DNA from: DASPJQ01 sp035299065
GTDB lineage: Bacteria > Bacteroidota > Bacteroidia > Flavobacteriales_D > UBA2798
DNA: 64,000 nt
Assembly: GCA_035299065.1 (NCBI GenBank)
Contig: DATGXI010000193.1
Coordinates: 1 to 64,000 of the forward strand
Reading direction: 5' to 3'
Made by a program: the position numbers and the translations under genes. The notes beneath the pieces are model-generated. The model saw only the letters and a program-made list of their open reading frames with translations, had not been told where the DNA came from and did no database searches. Below are positions 33,864 through 42,922 of this stretch, one piece after another (the stretch's first letter is position 1; the number at the start of each line of letters is the position of its first letter).

Positions 33864-36800
33864 ATGACTATTTCTTCCGGTTTACACGTGACTATCAAAA
33901 ATGGAATATTGATTCTGTTTTTAACTTTGTTTTTCTCTGGTTATTCATTCGGGGCAAACCGGTTTTGGGTTGGTGGCACGGGTAATTGGTCTGATGTGAA
34001 CCATTGGTCGGCTACTACCGGTGGAGCAGGTGGAGCAAGTGTGCCTGTAGCTGCAGATAACGCCATTTTCGATGCAAGTTCAGGATTATTGTCAGTAGCA
34101 AATGTTGTTACTATGGATGTAGCAGTTGTGGTTACTGATTTCAATTTTTCAGCAGCGCCAAATCCTTTTACATTAGCATCAGCACTGGCATCAATAGAGA
34201 TCAGGGGATCACTCAGATCGAATGGTCTTGCAAACATAACATACACGGGAACGATAAATCTTTTTTCAACCTCTCCCACCTCTGTTTTAAGATCAAGTGG
34301 CCAAATCTGGCCAAATAATTTCGTGCTAACAGGTTCGGCCGATGCAAATGGTATTACCTTATTTGATGATTTTTCTACAAGCGGTAATTTTACAATAACC
34401 CGTGGATTATTTTCAACAGCTACAAATGATTTTCAGTCGTTCAATTTTATTTCCACAAACGGAGGCGACCGATCAATTAATTTTAACAGTAGTCAAATTA
34501 ATATTCTTGGTACAACCTGGAGCATTGCTGCAGGAACAGTACCCGATCCGCTTACATGGACAGCTTTGTTAAGCACCATTAACCTTACAAACCTTACAAC
34601 GGTAACGTTTACGGGAGCTGGTCTTACTTACAATGATGTAAATTCTTCGGCAACAACGCTAATCTTAAACAATGCAAATACGTTTGCAGACGTGGCTGTT
34701 CCTGTTTCCAGCACATTGCAATTGGCAAATAATGTTACACAAACATTCACGTCACTTAATGCTGCCGGTACATGCTCGGCAGATTTTAACTTACGTGCAG
34801 TTAGTTTAGCCGGCACGGCAGCAAGTATTTTTATAACCGGACCTACGTGGACTTCACAAAATCTAAAAATTAACAAAGTAAATGCAGTTGGCCCAACAGT
34901 ATACAATATAACATTTTCATCCGTTACGAGTTCAACCGGCTGGACAGCCATCTCTACTAATTTCTATTGGATTGGTAATGGCGGAAACTGGAATGATGTT
35001 GCCCATTGGTCATTTACTTCAGGCGGAGCATCTGCAGGTTGTTTACCAAGCAGCAGCGATGCTGTTTTTTTCAATGCACTTTCATTCACGCTTCCATCGC
35101 AAATAGTTTTAGTGGATGATACAGCCTGGTTTAAAACCATGAACTGGACAGGCATTACTGCCGCGCAAAGCCTGGCCCTTGACTCGAGCATGATGAGTTA
35201 TGGAAACGTTATTTTAAATTCCAACCTGACCATTTATAGGAACGTAATCAGCGCGGCCATCCAATTCAACAGCGCTGCAACCATTACCGCCAATGCTGCT
35301 GCGGTAGACTGCAATTTCAGGATTTATACAGCCAACACTACAGATAATGTACAGTTGAGTGGCGATCTCACCATGAGTGATTCATCCAGCATCCTGATCT
35401 TTAACGGAAATTTCCTGACAATGGGAAATGATATTTTAACCGGCTCAATTTTTACCATTAATGATCCCGGTAGCGCAACTGACGCACGTGGTTTAAATTT
35501 AAGCAGTTCAACCATTACTTTAAAACAGCAGTTCAGCAGTGCGGGCGATGCAGCACTCACACTTAATGCGGGAACCTCTGAAATTTATATTGGGGGAGAT
35601 ACACTTGGATATGGAAACAGTTTGCTTTCCAATGGGCATACCTTTTATAATGTTACACTCGATTACGAGCCGTTGATGCTAACACCTACCATTGAATTAA
35701 AGCAAACGGTTACCGGGAACAATACATTTAATGTATTACGCGTAACGGCCGGATCACATGTTTTTCTTGATTCAGCCGGAACCCAAACAATTACGGATAG
35801 TTTAATCATGCAGGGAAATTGCAATGATTCCATTAATCTAAATAGTACAGACATTGTAGGAACCATTAACCAGGCAAATATTTCAAAAGCAACTTCGGTT
35901 AAGGTGGTTGTTGAGTGTGTTAACATGGAGGGCATTAACGCCTCAAGTGCCAATTTAACTTCCAGCTATTCCACTAATCTCGGTTCAAATACAAATTGGA
36001 CATTTTCGGCAACGGCACCTGTAACCGCAAATTTTACCGTTACCGGACCTTATTGTTTAGGAGACACTACACTTTTTACCAATACATCAACGTGCGCATC
36101 CGGAAATTCAAATGACATTACATCCATTTGGTATTTTAACGATGGTTCTACCGGGTATTATGCAAACCCACCTACCGACAGTACCTGGATTTCTTACGTT
36201 CCCGATACAAATGCACATGTATTTGAAAGCGGGGGAACGTTTAACGTATCACTTGTAACCACCTATACTAATTTTTGCACCGATATATCAACCCAGGCAG
36301 TAACCATTTACGATCCGGATTTGTTTTTTAATACCAGCGATATTGATAAATCAATTTGCGCAGGCGATTCGGTTTCCTTTGAAGCCGGAAGTTCACTTAC
36401 AGGAATGAGCTACGAATTTTTTCTGAACGGAACGTCATTAAACGCACCATCTCCAACCGACACACTTTATTCAACCTTTTCACTTGCAGACAATGATACC
36501 GTAAGTGTTTTGGGTTACCAGGGTGGTTGTCCGGCTGACACTATTCCCTTCTTTGTTTATAATGTAAATCCGATACCCGTATTTTCATGGATTGTTAGTG
36601 ATGCAGATGCTTCGATATGTGATGGGGATGTTGTCAACTTTGATGGAACATCGGCAGATCCTACGCATCTGTACCGTTATTTTATAAATGGAACCAGCGT
36701 AACAGGTTTTACTTTGCCTGGCCTTTATACGAGTTCAACCTTAAACGATAACGATATTGTTGCATTGGTTGCACAATCAGCATTTGGGTGTTATGATACC

Positions 36801-39800
36801 ATAGACATGACATTTAATGTAGATCCACTTCCTGTAACGTCATTATCGTCATCAATCGCAGGCTCTATTATTTGTTCGGGTGACCCTGTATTATTCACAG
36901 CAGCTGGTGCCGGTAATTACGAATTTTTTGTAAATGGTATATCTGTTCAGGGTCCATTGGCTCTCAATACGTATACCACAACAACCTTAACTACCGGTGA
37001 TGTGGTTACTGCAATTGGCTATGATGCAATAACCGGTTGTGAATTTCAGGCACCGGGGTCCTTTTCTTATACCGTGCTTCCATTGCCAGGAGTTGGGCTT
37101 ACCGATTCGGATGCCGATAATTCAATATGTTCGGTTGATAACGTAACCTTTACTGCCAGCGGTGGTGCATTGTATGAATTTTTCATAAACGGCATTTCTG
37201 TATTTGGCCCATCGGCTAGCAATACACTTACGACATTGCTAAACGATAACGATAATATTTATGTGACTGCAACATTTGGAGGTTGTGCCGCTACAAGCAG
37301 CACGATTGTATTTGATGTGGTTGCCGCACCAGCAACAACGTTAAGTAGTTCCGATGCTGATCAATCAATATGTCTTAACGACAATGTTGTTTTCACTGCT
37401 GGCGGAGCAACCAATTATGAATTTTTTGTAAATGGTATTTCACAAGGTCCATCTTCGGCTGTTAGCACATTTAATACAAGTTCGTTAACCAATGGTCAAA
37501 CAGTTTCTGTTGCAGGCGAATCAGGCGGATGTTTAATTACTGATGATTTATTGTTTACGGTTCTTCCGTTGCCTTCAATTAATCTTTTTTCAAGTGATCC
37601 TGATTTTACCATTTGTGACGGTGCACCTTTAACCCTTACAGCAGCAAATGGTGTGAGTTACCAGCTTTATGTAAATGGTTCGCCCCTGGGCGCGCCACAG
37701 GTAAGTCCTACATTCACCAATCCAACACTGGCTGTGGGATCAAACACCATTTATGTTGAAGGAACAGGAACCAACGGATGCTCTGCTTTAAGTTCATCCA
37801 TTGTCATTACAGTAAATCCAATTCCTGCAGTTGCACTTTCAAGCTCAGATGCTGATAATATAATTTGCGCAGGAGAAACGGTTGTGTTTACCGGGTCAGG
37901 AAGTGCCATGTATCAATTTTTTGTAAACGGCATTCCGCAGGGTAGTATGTCAGTTACCAGCACATTTACCACAAGCAGCCTTACCACGGGGCAAATGGTT
38001 ACCGTTACCGGTTCAAGTTTAGGTTGCACAAATACATCCAGCGCCATTGCAATGACTGTAAATCCTGTACCGAACGTACTATTGTCAAATACCGATTTGA
38101 ATAATATATTTTGTATTGATCAATTGGTAACCTTTACAGCAACGGGAGCTGCAAACTATGAATTTTTTGTAAACGGAATTTCACAGGGACCAAGCTCTCC
38201 AACCGATAATATAAATTCAGCTTCATTTGCCACCGGTACAATCACCGTTAAAGTGATTGGAAACTCCAGCGGTTGCATTGATAGTGCTACAAACGTTGTT
38301 ACCGTTAATCCCTTACCTGTAGCATCGCTAACATCATCAGATCCTGACACCTTAATTTGCAGCGGTACTTCTGTTACGTATACTGCAGGCGGAGGATCGC
38401 AATACGAGTTTTTCATCAATGGTGTATCCCAGGGTCTTGCCTCCACATCAACCACGCTTAGTTCGACTTCTTTTGCAAATGGCGATGTTGTTTCGGTAAA
38501 TGTTATTTCAGGTGCTGGTTGCCTTTCCAGTTCTTCTTATCCCGCACTTACGGTTAATGCAACCCCTGTAGTTACCATTGCCAGCTCTGATGCCGACCAG
38601 GAGATATGCGTGGGAGATGGTGTTACGTTTACAGGCTCAGGAGCATTGATGTATGAATTTTTTGCGAATGGCATATCACAGGGCCCTTCTTCTGCTACGT
38701 CAACTTTCTCTACCACGTCACTGGCGCACAATGATGACATTTACGTAACCGGAACTTCTAGCGGCTGTTCTTCTTCATCAACGGTTTTAACCTTCAGTGT
38801 ATTTGGTCCGCCTGTTGTGTCACTCATCAACAATGGCGAAACAGAAGTTTGTACAGGTGAAGCATTGGATTTGCTGGCCATTGGCGGTATTAATTTTCAA
38901 TACCTGATCAATGGCGTTCCTGTTTCAGGTTTTTCACCAACAGCTACCTATACCGGAACTGTAAACGATGGCGATGTTGTAACCGTAATAGGTGAGGCAA
39001 ATGGTTGCACAACCATGGCGGTTGATTCCATCACATTTGTTGTAAATACGTACCCGGTAATTGCATCAACCTCTTCTGATATAGATAATATTATTTGCAT
39101 AAATGACAACGTAACATTTAATGCTTCAAGCGCAACAACCTATGAATTCGCGGTAAATGGAATGGTAATGCAAACGGGGTTAAGTTCAGTGTATACAACC
39201 AATGAATTATTGAACGGAGATGTTGTCACCATAACCGGGTTTAACGGTGATTGCCCTTCAACACCTGATGCGTATACATTCACTGTAAATTCAATGAACC
39301 TGAATCTTACCGTTTCACCATCAAGTTTGATTTGTGAAGGCGACAATGCATTGTTCACAGCAACAGGAGCCGATCAGTATGAATTTTTCCTCAATGGCAC
39401 TTCACAGGGCCCTTTAAGCACTACAAATACGTATTCAAACAGCGCTTTGACCGATAATGACGAAATAACGTTTACCGGATTTTCAACAACAACAACGTGC
39501 ACACAGGAATGGGACAGTTATATCACCATGAACGTGATTGCTGAGCCTACGATAACCGCTTCAGCAGGACCTGACTTTTGCGAAGGCGATTCAATTGTTC
39601 TTACAAGCAATCATCCTTACGGAAACCAGTGGACATTGGGCGGAACACCAATTGCGGGTGCAACCGATACCTTTTACGTTGTGTATGGCACCGGTACCTA
39701 TGGTTTGGAGAGTACACTTGGAGGCAATGGAAACATCTGGTCATTCGGATGGAATGCTTCAGGTTCATTTGGTGACGGAACCAACCTAAACAACACTGAT

Positions 39801-41291
39801 CCGACTCAAGCCATATCCACCGAAAGTTTTGATGAAATTTCAAGTGGATCCAATTTTATATTGGGTGTTACTATTTCGGGTTTGGTTTATGGTTGGGGTG
39901 AAAACGGTTCAGGACAATTGGGTGACGGTACCTATACAGCATCTAATTTACCACAACCTGTTCCAACACTTTCGGGAATTAAAACTGTTGCTACTACGCA
40001 ATCAAGCTCAATGGCTGTTACTACTGCAGGTTCGGTTTATGTTTGGGGAAATAATTCAGTGGGCCAGCTTGCAACCGGCAGCACCTCGGTCATTAATTTT
40101 CCTTATTTAAATCCTGCCCTTACAAACATTGATACCATTGCCGGAGGAAAAAATCATTTTGTGTTTTTGAAAAATGACGGAACGGTTTGGACCGTGGGCG
40201 AAAATGGTTTTGGTCAATTGGGAACAGGAAGTTTAACAAATTCGATGACAGCTGTACCGGTAGGATTGACAAACATTGTTTCAATTGGAGCAGGAGAATA
40301 CCACAGTTTTGCCATATCCAACACCGGTGATCTTTATGCCTGGGGAAATAACGGGTCAGGACAGTTAGGACTAAATGATTTGGTTGGTCGTTTGGTGCCA
40401 ACGCTTTCGCCACTTAAAAACGTGATAGCGGCACAAGGCGGGGCAGTGCATAGTTTGTTCCTGACTTCGGGTAACAAAGTATATTCAACAGGCGGAAATG
40501 CATTTGGTCAATTGGGAACAACTGATTTTATTGACAGGAATATACCTTATGAAATTGATTTGCCGGGAGCGGAATTTATTTCAGCGGGCCAATACACCTC
40601 ATTGGTGAAGCGAACAGACAATTCAGTTTACGGCATGGGCAGTAATTTGGAAAACCAATTGTCACCTGCAGCTGTAACCAGTATTTCTGCACCGCAATTT
40701 ATTTCAAACCTTGAAGGTGTAAGGTTTGTTGAAGCAGGACAACTTGCTTCGCATTTTATTTTTGGCCAAAGCACAACCTGCGTTTCCAACACAGTTAGTT
40801 TAAATATGATTTCGGTTCCACTGGTTGGTATAGCAGATGCAAGCGGTGTTTTATCTTCAACGGTTACAGGAATTTCGTATCAATGGTATTTGGACGGAAA
40901 TCCAATTCCGGGGGCTACTTCACCAACATACACCACAACTGCTAATGGAAATTACGCTGTTGAGGTTACCTTTGCCGGAGGATGTACGGGAATCTCGTCT
41001 TACTACCCGGTTGGTGTAATTGGCATTGCAGAACAGGAATTAACCTATGGCATTTATCCAAATCCCACAACGGGATTGGTAACAATAGAGTTTTCGAACT
41101 TAGCAGCAATTGAAGGTTCGTTGGTGCAGGTGCGCGATGTTTCAGGCAGGTTAATTGTTTCACCGGTAATGATTGAGCAGAAGAAAATGTTGCTTGATAT
41201 TTCAACGTATGCTGAAGGTGTTTATGTGGTAGAAGTGATTAAAGATGGTAGCTCGGTGGTGACCAGGCATCAGGTTGTGAAGGTGAAGTAG
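33864..41291 (+). CDS. 2475-residue type IX-secreted repeat protein with RCC1 propeller
   Basis: A signal peptide ends near residue 33 (GYSFGA). Two related N-terminal modules start with FWVGGTGNWSDVNHWS and YWIGNGGNWNDVAHWS, followed by a PKD-like part. Thirteen tandem repeats of about 82 residues cover roughly 825-1885; the consensus is SSDADxxICxGDxVxFTAxG, YEFFVNGISQGPSS, then a GC pair. Next is an Ig-like domain interrupted by seven to eight RCC1-type blades (WGENGSGQLGDGT, WGNNSVGQL, WGNNGSGQLGL), another Ig-like unit (ISYQWYLDGNPIPGATSPTY) and a type A sorting domain (YGIYPNPTTGLVTIEF to HQVVKVK). It is exported by type IX secretion to the surface. Single gene, divergent from the adhesin operon. 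Confidence 0.9.
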   Translation: MTISSGLHVTIKNGILILFLTLFFSGYSFGANRFWVGGTGNWSDVNHWSATTGGAGGASVPVAADNAIFDASSGLLSVANVVTMDVAVVVTDFNFSAAPNPFTLASALASIEIRGSLRSNGLANITYTGTINLFSTSPTSVLRSSGQIWPNNFVLTGSADANGITLFDDFSTSGNFTITRGLFSTATNDFQSFNFISTNGGDRSINFNSSQINILGTTWSIAAGTVPDPLTWTALLSTINLTNLTTVTFTGAGLTYNDVNSSATTLILNNANTFADVAVPVSSTLQLANNVTQTFTSLNAAGTCSADFNLRAVSLAGTAASIFITGPTWTSQNLKINKVNAVGPTVYNITFSSVTSSTGWTAISTNFYWIGNGGNWNDVAHWSFTSGGASAGCLPSSSDAVFFNALSFTLPSQIVLVDDTAWFKTMNWTGITAAQSLALDSSMMSYGNVILNSNLTIYRNVISAAIQFNSAATITANAAAVDCNFRIYTANTTDNVQLSGDLTMSDSSSILIFNGNFLTMGNDILTGSIFTINDPGSATDARGLNLSSSTITLKQQFSSAGDAALTLNAGTSEIYIGGDTLGYGNSLLSNGHTFYNVTLDYEPLMLTPTIELKQTVTGNNTFNVLRVTAGSHVFLDSAGTQTITDSLIMQGNCNDSINLNSTDIVGTINQANISKATSVKVVVECVNMEGINASSANLTSSYSTNLGSNTNWTFSATAPVTANFTVTGPYCLGDTTLFTNTSTCASGNSNDITSIWYFNDGSTGYYANPPTDSTWISYVPDTNAHVFESGGTFNVSLVTTYTNFCTDISTQAVTIYDPDLFFNTSDIDKSICAGDSVSFEAGSSLTGMSYEFFLNGTSLNAPSPTDTLYSTFSLADNDTVSVLGYQGGCPADTIPFFVYNVNPIPVFSWIVSDADASICDGDVVNFDGTSADPTHLYRYFINGTSVTGFTLPGLYTSSTLNDNDIVALVAQSAFGCYDTIDMTFNVDPLPVTSLSSSIAGSIICSGDPVLFTAAGAGNYEFFVNGISVQGPLALNTYTTTTLTTGDVVTAIGYDAITGCEFQAPGSFSYTVLPLPGVGLTDSDADNSICSVDNVTFTASGGALYEFFINGISVFGPSASNTLTTLLNDNDNIYVTATFGGCAATSSTIVFDVVAAPATTLSSSDADQSICLNDNVVFTAGGATNYEFFVNGISQGPSSAVSTFNTSSLTNGQTVSVAGESGGCLITDDLLFTVLPLPSINLFSSDPDFTICDGAPLTLTAANGVSYQLYVNGSPLGAPQVSPTFTNPTLAVGSNTIYVEGTGTNGCSALSSSIVITVNPIPAVALSSSDADNIICAGETVVFTGSGSAMYQFFVNGIPQGSMSVTSTFTTSSLTTGQMVTVTGSSLGCTNTSSAIAMTVNPVPNVLLSNTDLNNIFCIDQLVTFTATGAANYEFFVNGISQGPSSPTDNINSASFATGTITVKVIGNSSGCIDSATNVVTVNPLPVASLTSSDPDTLICSGTSVTYTAGGGSQYEFFINGVSQGLASTSTTLSSTSFANGDVVSVNVISGAGCLSSSSYPALTVNATPVVTIASSDADQEICVGDGVTFTGSGALMYEFFANGISQGPSSATSTFSTTSLAHNDDIYVTGTSSGCSSSSTVLTFSVFGPPVVSLINNGETEVCTGEALDLLAIGGINFQYLINGVPVSGFSPTATYTGTVNDGDVVTVIGEANGCTTMAVDSITFVVNTYPVIASTSSDIDNIICINDNVTFNASSATTYEFAVNGMVMQTGLSSVYTTNELLNGDVVTITGFNGDCPSTPDAYTFTVNSMNLNLTVSPSSLICEGDNALFTATGADQYEFFLNGTSQGPLSTTNTYSNSALTDNDEITFTGFSTTTTCTQEWDSYITMNVIAEPTITASAGPDFCEGDSIVLTSNHPYGNQWTLGGTPIAGATDTFYVVYGTGTYGLESTLGGNGNIWSFGWNASGSFGDGTNLNNTDPTQAISTESFDEISSGSNFILGVTISGLVYGWGENGSGQLGDGTYTASNLPQPVPTLSGIKTVATTQSSSMAVTTAGSVYVWGNNSVGQLATGSTSVINFPYLNPALTNIDTIAGGKNHFVFLKNDGTVWTVGENGFGQLGTGSLTNSMTAVPVGLTNIVSIGAGEYHSFAISNTGDLYAWGNNGSGQLGLNDLVGRLVPTLSPLKNVIAAQGGAVHSLFLTSGNKVYSTGGNAFGQLGTTDFIDRNIPYEIDLPGAEFISAGQYTSLVKRTDNSVYGMGSNLENQLSPAAVTSISAPQFISNLEGVRFVEAGQLASHFIFGQSTTCVSNTVSLNMISVPLVGIADASGVLSSTVTGISYQWYLDGNPIPGATSPTYTTTANGNYAVEVTFAGGCTGISSYYPVGVIGIAEQELTYGIYPNPTTGLVTIEFSNLAAIEGSLVQVRDVSGRLIVSPVMIEQKKMLLDISTYAEGVYVVEVIKDGSSVVTRHQVVKVK

Positions 41292-41390
41292 GGAATTCTT
41301 AAGCAGAAGTAGAATAACAGTCAAACGGCAAACTGACGCCAACCTTGCTATTTACTTCAAAAAATCATAAGTGCTATTAAGATTCTAAGG

Positions 41391-41933
41391 TTATAATTGT
41401 AACAGGCAACTATTTTTAATTCTTTCAAAGCAATTGTCTAAAAAAAGAGTATTGCTCTCGTTAAGCAGTTTCTGGCTTTTGTACAAGCCATTGCGATATT
41501 TGTCTAGTTGTTCTTCCCAGGAATCGTCTGCCATAAAACTCCAGGCCACGCAATGTATTAATTCGCTTAAAACTCTTTTCTTCTTTGCAGATTCATCCTG
41601 AAAAAAATCACAAAAAGCCTCAGTCTGATCAGATAAAAACAAAAATCCGATGAAACTTTTATCCTCTTTATCCATGAATTGGCCTGTTTGAAGAGATATT
41701 GCATGCGCGAGAAAATACATGAACAAAGGGTTCAACTCTTTTAATTCGTTACTTCTTAAAAAATCCTTAATCTCCTGTACCGAATTTTCGTCAAATGCTT
41801 TTTCGCCTGTGTAAAGGCCAATATAGTTATTCATTTTTGGGTGTTCTAAATACCATTGTATTGGTTTCTCTGCAACTATATTGAGATTCCAATATTCTTT
41901 AAAATTATTCGGAGTGGCTATTTCCTTTTCCAA
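41391..41933 (-). CDS. hypothetical protein, end of accessory array
   Basis: 180 residues, family not recognised. The start is a TTG codon; an in-frame stop lies about 20 codons upstream with no ATG between, so the gene may have lost its original start. It is helical and soluble, with KPIQWYLEHPKMNNYIGLY, a segment FMDKEDKSFIGFLFLSDQTEAFCDFF and a charged C-terminal half. It is A+T-rich like the other array genes. The spacer boundary GCCCTAACGTTTT (minus strand) sits about 30 bases before the start, as would be expected for a cassette gene. Confidence 0.65.
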   Translation of the reverse strand: MEKEIATPNNFKEYWNLNIVAEKPIQWYLEHPKMNNYIGLYTGEKAFDENSVQEIKDFLRSNELKELNPLFMYFLAHAISLQTGQFMDKEDKSFIGFLFLSDQTEAFCDFFQDESAKKKRVLSELIHCVAWSFMADDSWEEQLDKYRNGLYKSQKLLNESNTLFLDNCFERIKNSCLLQL

Positions 41934-42291
41934 TTTTTTTCGGTATTTAAAAACACTATAAAACGTTAGGGCGGTGGGCTTGCAGGCGCCAATTTTAGAG
42001 CCGTGTCGCCATGAGTAAAGGTAAAAAAAGTATTAAACTTTACAAACGCAATTAACCAGGTGAGCGTACCTGCAACTTTCAGTAAAGGCTTATACGTTGT
42101 TCGTGGAACAAGTAAATAAGGAAAAATTACGACTTCGTAACGGGTAATGGTTCAATAGTACCTTTTTTTCATGGTAAACCGTCTATGGCTTTAAGCGTGA
42201 ACGGGTTTTTATTGCGCTCATTTCTGGTTGGTTATGGTGCATTTGAAACGTTTGTCACTAAAATGTACAGGTTCTTAAATTATATCTTGGT
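41934..42291. other. 358-bp gene-free spacer in accessory array
   Basis: No gene is supported here. On the plus strand the left end reads ACGTTAGGGCGG, then GGCTTGCAGGCGCCAATTTTAG; a GGCACCAATTTTA relative occurs inside leader L1 (on the opposite strand) and GGCGCC recurs in the spacer at 42793-42905. Small inverted repeats such as AACAACGT are scattered. It is probably the remains of one or two recombination sites plus a decayed cassette, but this is inference. Confidence 0.5.
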
Positions 42292-42741
42292 TTAATCGTC
42301 ATTTAACGAATTAATTCCTTGTTCTTTCAGTTTAGCTAATGCGTCTTTCATGGCTTTAACCTGTTCTGGTGGATGTCCCTGCCAATTGGTAACCTCACCA
42401 ACTATTTTAAACGGGTGTGTTGAACGATACGATTTTGTGGGGTTGCCAGGGAATTTTTTGTCCGTCAGGTCGGGGTCGTCTTCAATTGGTCCTGTTGGTT
42501 CAACTAAATAAATTCGTTCACGTTCTTCACCAAATGCAAGTTCTGCACCCCAAATTGCAGCGTCCAATGTAGCGGAAAGGAAAATGTATTTTGCATTTTT
42601 TCTTTGTCCGTAGTTCGAGTTGAAACCAACTTCAATGAACTCACCAACTTTCAAGTCCGATCTTGTCCCGTGAAAATAGGTCTGTGCAAAAGGTGTGGCA
42701 CCTTGTCCGTTTGATTTTTGGTTGTTGTTAGTTTTTTCCAT
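42292..42741 (-). CDS. arr: rifampin ADP-ribosyltransferase (Arr family)
   Basis: 149 residues, the usual length for Arr. The enzyme moves ADP-ribose from NAD+ to a hydroxyl of rifamycins and inactivates them. The family is recognised across its length: YFHGTRSDLKVGEFIEVGFNSN with the NAD-binding His24, KYIFLSATLDAAIWGAELA with Tyr52, VEPTGPIEDDPDLTDKKFPGNPT with the Asp cluster 88-91 that includes the catalytic Asp, and VGEVTNWQGHPPEQ. The start is the ATG at 42741; the TTG six bases earlier is less likely. Arr genes are well known as integron cassettes in other bacteria, which fits the surrounding spacers. Activity is predicted only. Confidence 0.93.
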   Translation of the reverse strand: MEKTNNNQKSNGQGATPFAQTYFHGTRSDLKVGEFIEVGFNSNYGQRKNAKYIFLSATLDAAIWGAELAFGEERERIYLVEPTGPIEDDPDLTDKKFPGNPTKSYRSTHPFKIVGEVTNWQGHPPEQVKAMKDALAKLKEQGINSLNDD

Positions 42742-42792
42742 TTCCAAAAATTAGTTTTAAGATGTTTTTATGTCTGTTTGTCGTTACACTGG

Positions 42793-42905
42793 CGATTAAC
42801 GTTTTGGCGCCTTGGAAAGAAGCCGATTTAAAGTTAAATCATTTTTAGAATTATATTTTTTCATAATATGAATTCGGCTTTTTTGCTAAGCGTTTGTTAG
42901 GATAA
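42793..42905. repeat. imperfect palindromic spacer after the MutS-like gene
   Basis: On the minus strand the 113 bases begin CCTAACAAACGCTTAGC and end CCAAAACGTTAATCG. Inside, AAAAAAGCCGA near one end pairs with TCGGCTTCTTT near the other, leaving a large A+T-rich loop with a smaller ATATTAT/ATATAAT hairpin. The layout (complementary ends, CTAAC near one side, CGTTA near the other) resembles an attC site, though the sequence differs from the 44632-44763 repeat. It lies just after the MutS-like gene, as attC would. Confidence 0.55.
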
Positions 42906-42922
42906 GTGTTTTTCTAAATGCT

